A model generated the notes under the pieces. It made no database searches. It had not been told where the DNA came from and saw only the letters and a program-made list of their open reading frames with translations. Positions 60,708 through 64,000 of a stretch of 64,000 nucleotides of DNA are shown here, one piece after another. Numbering within the stretch: the first letter of the stretch is position 1; each line of letters begins with the position of its first letter. The position numbers and the translations under genes were made by a program. The stretch is taken from NCBI GenBank assembly GCA_024229515.1, contig JAAESI010000029.1, forward strand, positions 41,505-105,504, read 5' to 3'. Origin of the DNA: Pseudomonadota bacterium (GTDB lineage Bacteria > Myxococcota_A > UBA796 > UBA9615).

Positions 60708-62777
60708 ATGCCCCGACTTCAGACCCTGCTCGCCGCCACCGTCCTCCTCATCTCGCCTGCCGCCAGCGCGGTGGACGCCGAAGGGATCGCTCAGGACTGG
60801 ATCGACGCCCAGTCCGCCGAGGGCGCCGTCGCGGCCCCCGACGCGGTCACGCTCACGCCCCGCCTCGTACTCGACTGGCCCGGCGGCGCCCGCGTGCGCA
60901 TCGCCCAGTCGATCCTCGGCGTGCCCGTGCACGGCGACGAGATCATCCTGTCGATCAGCACCGACGGCGACGTCCGGCACGTGATCGGCGCGCCGACGGA
61001 CGCCGTCCTGCTCGACCCCGTGCCGACCCTGGCGCAGGCGGACGCCGAGACCCTCGCGCAGGCGGCGGTCACCCTCGGCGGCTTCGGGAGCGGCCAAATC
61101 GTCGACCCGTTCGGCGCCCTCGTCGTCCGTCTGACCGACACCGGCGAGGCCCGCCTCGCCTGGCGCATGGCCGTCAGCAGCGCCGAGCCGCTGAACAGCT
61201 GGAACGCCTTCGTCGATGCGCACAGCGGCGCCATCTTCGACTGGCAGCAGACGATGCACACCGCCCAGGCGGACGTGTACCCGACCAACCCCGACGTCAG
61301 CGGGCTGACCGAGGTGACGCTGGAGCGGCTGTCCGGCGACGGGGACGAGCTCGCCGGCAGCAACGCGTTCGTCTACTCCTGCCCCGAGGACACCGACGAG
61401 TGCACCGAGAAGGTGCGGTTCGCGACCCCCGACAGCGACGGCAACTACTTCTTCGAGCACGACCCGGGCTCCTTCGAGGACCCCCTCGCCGAGGTCCAGA
61501 TGTACTACCACCTGGACTTCGTCTCGCAGTGGTTCGACGAGCAGTACAACTTCGAGCACGGCCTCGGCATCGAGGGGCTCGTCAACCTGGACGTGCAGAA
61601 CGCCTTCTACGGAAACTTCGACAGCGACCCGCAGGGCGAGGTGGCGTTCGGCCAGTTCGGGAGCACCGATTTCGGCTACGACGCCGACGTCATCTACCAC
61701 GAGTTCATGCACTCGGTGTTCGGCCAGATCGTCAACGCGAGCTTCATCAACGGCGACGAATACGGGCTCCAGTGGGCGCCCGGCGCGCTGAACGAAGGCT
61801 CCGCCGACGCGCTCGCCCTGGTGCTCACCGGCGACCCCCAGCTGGGTGAGTTCGCGGGCGCCGGCTTCGGCCTCGGCGCGCAGCCGGTCCGGGACCTCGA
61901 GGACGACCAGCTGTGCCCCCTCAACCTGTTCGGTCAGTCGCACACCGACGGCAAGGTCTGGGGCTCGTTCGCCTGGAACCTGATCGACACCCCCGAGGTC
62001 GGCGCCCAGCTGACCGCGGACATCTACTACGGCGCCATCCAGCTGTTCCCCGATGACGTCGGCTGGGACGACGCCAGCGCGGCGCTGACCACGACCATCG
62101 ATGAGCTGCTCGCCGAGGGCGCGATGGACGAAGCCACGGCCGAGATCATCCGCACGGCCCAGGCGGCCCACGGACTCATCGACTGCGGCCGCATCGTCCC
62201 GCTGGACGACGACCAGGAGCCGACCCAGTTGATGATCCACCCCGGCTTCGCCGGCGACGTGGCCATCCCGCTCCAGAACCAGTTCAGCCTCGAGGCCCCC
62301 GAGGGAGCCACGCGCCTCCGCCTGCGCGTGAAGGACTTCCTCAGCAACCAGCCGAACCTGGGCTGGACCGTCTACATCCGCCGGGGCGAGCACATCGTCC
62401 ACGAGGTCGTCGAGATCGGCTTCGGCACCACCGCCGTGCCCGACGAGTTCGACTACTCCTTCGAGGGCGAAGGCGACGACGTGGAGGTCAACGTGGAGCT
62501 CGGCGGCGACATCCCGTTGGAGCCCGGTGCCACCTACTACTTCTCCATGTCTTCGCGGCAGTTGGCCGAGTTCGGCGGCTTCGCGCAGGCCTCGGTCACG
62601 GTCGACGGGCGGGTCTGGGCCATCGATCCGGTGCCCGAAGACGAGGACGACGACGGAGGCGCGGGCTGCTCCGGGTGCACCGCCTCGATGGCCCCGGCCG
62701 ATGCCGCGGGGAGCCTCGTGCTTCTGCTCATGATCGGCAGCGGCCTGCGCCGGCGGAGCCGCGCCTCGATCGGCTGA
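60708..62777 (+). CDS. Secreted FTP/M36-like zinc metalloprotease with MYXO-CTERM-like tail
   Basis: 689 residues. Signal peptide (1-21), FTP-type propeptide (about 25-190), then a gluzincin peptidase domain with HEFMH (331-335) and the third ligand Glu363 (NEGSAD), as in M4/M36 thermolysin/fungalysin relatives. A beta-rich domain follows (about 525-645). The C-terminus GAGCSGCTASMAPADAAGSLVLLLMIGSGLRRRSR is a MYXO-CTERM-type sorting signal (Gly-Cys-Ser, hydrophobic helix, Arg cluster). Expected to be exported and lipid-anchored on the surface, where it degrades proteins, fitting a predatory or scavenging life (inference). Confidence 0.88.
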   Translation: MPRLQTLLAATVLLISPAASAVDAEGIAQDWIDAQSAEGAVAAPDAVTLTPRLVLDWPGGARVRIAQSILGVPVHGDEIILSISTDGDVRHVIGAPTDAVLLDPVPTLAQADAETLAQAAVTLGGFGSGQIVDPFGALVVRLTDTGEARLAWRMAVSSAEPLNSWNAFVDAHSGAIFDWQQTMHTAQADVYPTNPDVSGLTEVTLERLSGDGDELAGSNAFVYSCPEDTDECTEKVRFATPDSDGNYFFEHDPGSFEDPLAEVQMYYHLDFVSQWFDEQYNFEHGLGIEGLVNLDVQNAFYGNFDSDPQGEVAFGQFGSTDFGYDADVIYHEFMHSVFGQIVNASFINGDEYGLQWAPGALNEGSADALALVLTGDPQLGEFAGAGFGLGAQPVRDLEDDQLCPLNLFGQSHTDGKVWGSFAWNLIDTPEVGAQLTADIYYGAIQLFPDDVGWDDASAALTTTIDELLAEGAMDEATAEIIRTAQAAHGLIDCGRIVPLDDDQEPTQLMIHPGFAGDVAIPLQNQFSLEAPEGATRLRLRVKDFLSNQPNLGWTVYIRRGEHIVHEVVEIGFGTTAVPDEFDYSFEGEGDDVEVNVELGGDIPLEPGATYYFSMSSRQLAEFGGFAQASVTVDGRVWAIDPVPEDEDDDGGAGCSGCTASMAPADAAGSLVLLLMIGSGLRRRSRASIG

Positions 62778-62832
62778 GAAGCAAGGGGGTCGCCCTTGCA
62801 GTCTGAGGCAGACCGGCTACGGTCCGCCGACC

Positions 62833-63864
62833 ATGCGCAACGCCTACATCTCCGGTTCCGGGGCCTACGTCCCCCCCCGCGTCGTGACTAACAACGACCT
62901 CGTCAACGAATACGGCCTGGACACCTCCGATGAGTGGATCCAGAAGCGCACCGGGATCAAGGAGCGGCGCTACGCCGCCGTGGGTGTCGGTCCCGCGGAG
63001 CTCGCCGTTGTCGCCTCCGAGCAAGCCATCGAGGCCGCCGGCATCGACAAGTCCGACATCGACATGATCATCTTCGCGACGCTGTCGCCGGAGTACGCGT
63101 TCCCCGGATCGGGCGTGCTCCTGGCGGAGAAGCTCGGCCTCTGCGACGGCACCGGCGCGACGTTCGTGCCCGCCCTCGACATCCGCAACCAGTGCTCGGG
63201 GTTCGTCTACGGCCTGACCGTCGCCAAGGGGCTGATCGCGTCGGGCGGGGCCGAGCACGTGCTGCTGGTCGGCGGGGAGAAGCACTCCTCCGGGCTCGAT
63301 TTCACCACCCGGGGACGCGCCGTCGCCTCCCTCTTCGGAGACGGCGCCGGCGCCGTCGTCGTCAGCGCGACCGACGAGGACCGGGGGATCCGGGCCCACA
63401 AACTCGGTTCGGACGGTCGCTACGCGGAGATGCTCTGCCAGCAGGTCTGGGACTGCCGCCGCTCGCACTTCTTCAACCTGGACGAGAACGGCAACGGGGT
63501 CGTGCCCCCGGACGAGATGTACACGACGATGGACGGCCGCAAGGTCTTCCGACACGCCGTCGAACGCATGACAGAGGCCCTGATGGGGGTCTGCATGGAG
63601 TCGGGCATCACCGGGACCGACATCGACCTGTTCCTGTTCCACCAGGCCAACATGCGCATCAACGAGTACCTGGCGAACATGATGGGCATCCCGCCGGAGA
63701 AGCTCGTCCACAACATCGACAAGTACGGCAACACCACCGCCGCCACCATCCCGCTGCTCATCGCCGAGGCGGAGCGGGACGGGCGGCTGAAGCCGGGCAT
63801 GAAGGTGGCGATGATCGCCTTCGGTTCGGGCTTCACCTGGGGCGCCGCGATCGCGGACTGGTAG
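62833..63864 (+). CDS. fabH: 3-oxoacyl-[ACP] synthase III (KAS III)
   Basis: 343 residues with the catalytic triad: Cys121 (IRNQCSGF), His in FHQANMRI (about 267) and Asn in DKYGNTTAATIP (about 298). KAS III condenses acyl-CoA with malonyl-ACP to start fatty-acid or polyketide chains. The N-terminus ISGSGAYVPPRVVTNNDL and EWIQKRTGIKERRYA are standard. An insert near residues 205-240 (QQVWDCRRSHFFNLDENGNGVVPPDEMY) is longer than in E. coli FabH, as in long-chain or branched-chain variants. It is not in a fab operon here. Confidence 0.9.
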   Translation: MRNAYISGSGAYVPPRVVTNNDLVNEYGLDTSDEWIQKRTGIKERRYAAVGVGPAELAVVASEQAIEAAGIDKSDIDMIIFATLSPEYAFPGSGVLLAEKLGLCDGTGATFVPALDIRNQCSGFVYGLTVAKGLIASGGAEHVLLVGGEKHSSGLDFTTRGRAVASLFGDGAGAVVVSATDEDRGIRAHKLGSDGRYAEMLCQQVWDCRRSHFFNLDENGNGVVPPDEMYTTMDGRKVFRHAVERMTEALMGVCMESGITGTDIDLFLFHQANMRINEYLANMMGIPPEKLVHNIDKYGNTTAATIPLLIAEAERDGRLKPGMKVAMIAFGSGFTWGAAIADW

Positions 63865-63879
63865 ATGCTCACTTGAGCG

Positions 63880-64000
63880 TCAAGCCATCTTCCCTCCCGT
63901 GAGGTCCTCGGACTGGCTTTGGAAGGCGGGGTAGAAGCGACTTGGATCCCAGGCCGCGTCGGCCTTGAGCATCCCGTAGATGGCGTGGAGCAGCTTCCTC
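63880..64000 (-). mobile_element. 3' end of an IS110-type transposase (cut by window edge)
   Basis: The last 40 codons on the minus strand read RKLLHAIYGMLKADAAWDPSRFYPAF...TGGKMA, the usual C-terminus of IS110/IS116/IS902 DEDD transposases ('RKLLHAIYGMFK.D..FD...F'). The rest lies beyond the edge. IS110 elements use an element-encoded bridge RNA from outside the transposase gene, which is not visible here. The gene is convergent with fabH, 15 bp from its stop. Confidence 0.8.

Overview
The window is high-GC DNA with short intergenic gaps. It looks like a member of the Myxococcota (deltaproteobacterial lineage), probably an uncultured, lipoprotein-rich one. The pointers are: a secreted metalloprotease with a MYXO-CTERM-like tail (60708-62777), MopE-type metal-binding repeats (2847-5120), a Ser/Thr kinase fused to a formylglycine-enzyme-like domain (52420-54762), and about a dozen lipoproteins, several with long Asp-run linkers. 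The taxonomic call is inference; no rRNA or tRNA gene was found.

Layout. 1-7 kb: a ceramidase-like lipoprotein cut by the edge, an SRPBCC protein, an M50B-like membrane peptidase, an ExoD protein, a MopE/Gly-rich lipoprotein and a beta-helix protein. 7-15.5 kb: ECF sigma/anti-sigma pair, MATE exporter, M20 peptidase, WYL regulator, ABC exporter. 15.4-17.4 kb: a DUF547 fragment and a Cys-rich Sel1 protein. 17.4-18.6 kb: a 1.2-kb non-coding element. 18.6-27.8 kb: SDR, ATP-grasp and NRDE genes, then a five-gene minus-strand operon joined by 4-bp overlaps (UbiB-type kinase, LVIVD lipoprotein, PKD/di-heme cytochrome, lipoprotein, methyltransferase). 27.8-34.4 kb: glycosyltransferase-like gene coupled to a second sigma/anti-sigma pair, then PhoD-like phosphatase and small secreted proteins. 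34.4-36.8 kb: two exported terpenoid-cyclase-fold proteins. 36.7-39.5 kb: acylphosphatase and lipoproteins. 39.5-42.6 kb: a viperin-like radical SAM gene behind a sigma-54-type promoter, divergent from a sigma-54 activator. 42.6-46.8 kb: Fpg/Nei glycosylase, two HEAT-like paralogues (one frameshifted) and a lipoprotein. 46.7-52.4 kb: aerobic benzoyl-CoA (box) genes boxR, boxC, boxB, boxD. 52.4-56.7 kb: kinase, lgt, a VTT-like membrane protein and a frameshifted repeat protein. 56.8-58.0 kb: a second copy of the non-coding element. 58-64 kb: MDR reductase, Cys/Asp-rich lipoprotein, di-heme cytochrome, metalloprotease, FabH and the 3' end of an IS110-type transposase.

The two strongest leads are: (1) a duplicated non-coding element of about 1.2 kb (17415-18621 minus and 56836-58046 plus), with long identical blocks, a shared UUCG-loop terminator that differs by compensatory pairs, and no conserved reading frame, which suggests a large structured RNA; and (2) a prokaryotic viperin with a near-consensus -24/-12 promoter next to its own candidate sigma-54 activator, a co-transcribed small membrane protein and a Gly/Lys/Ser-repeat protein, which together look like an inducible antiviral locus.
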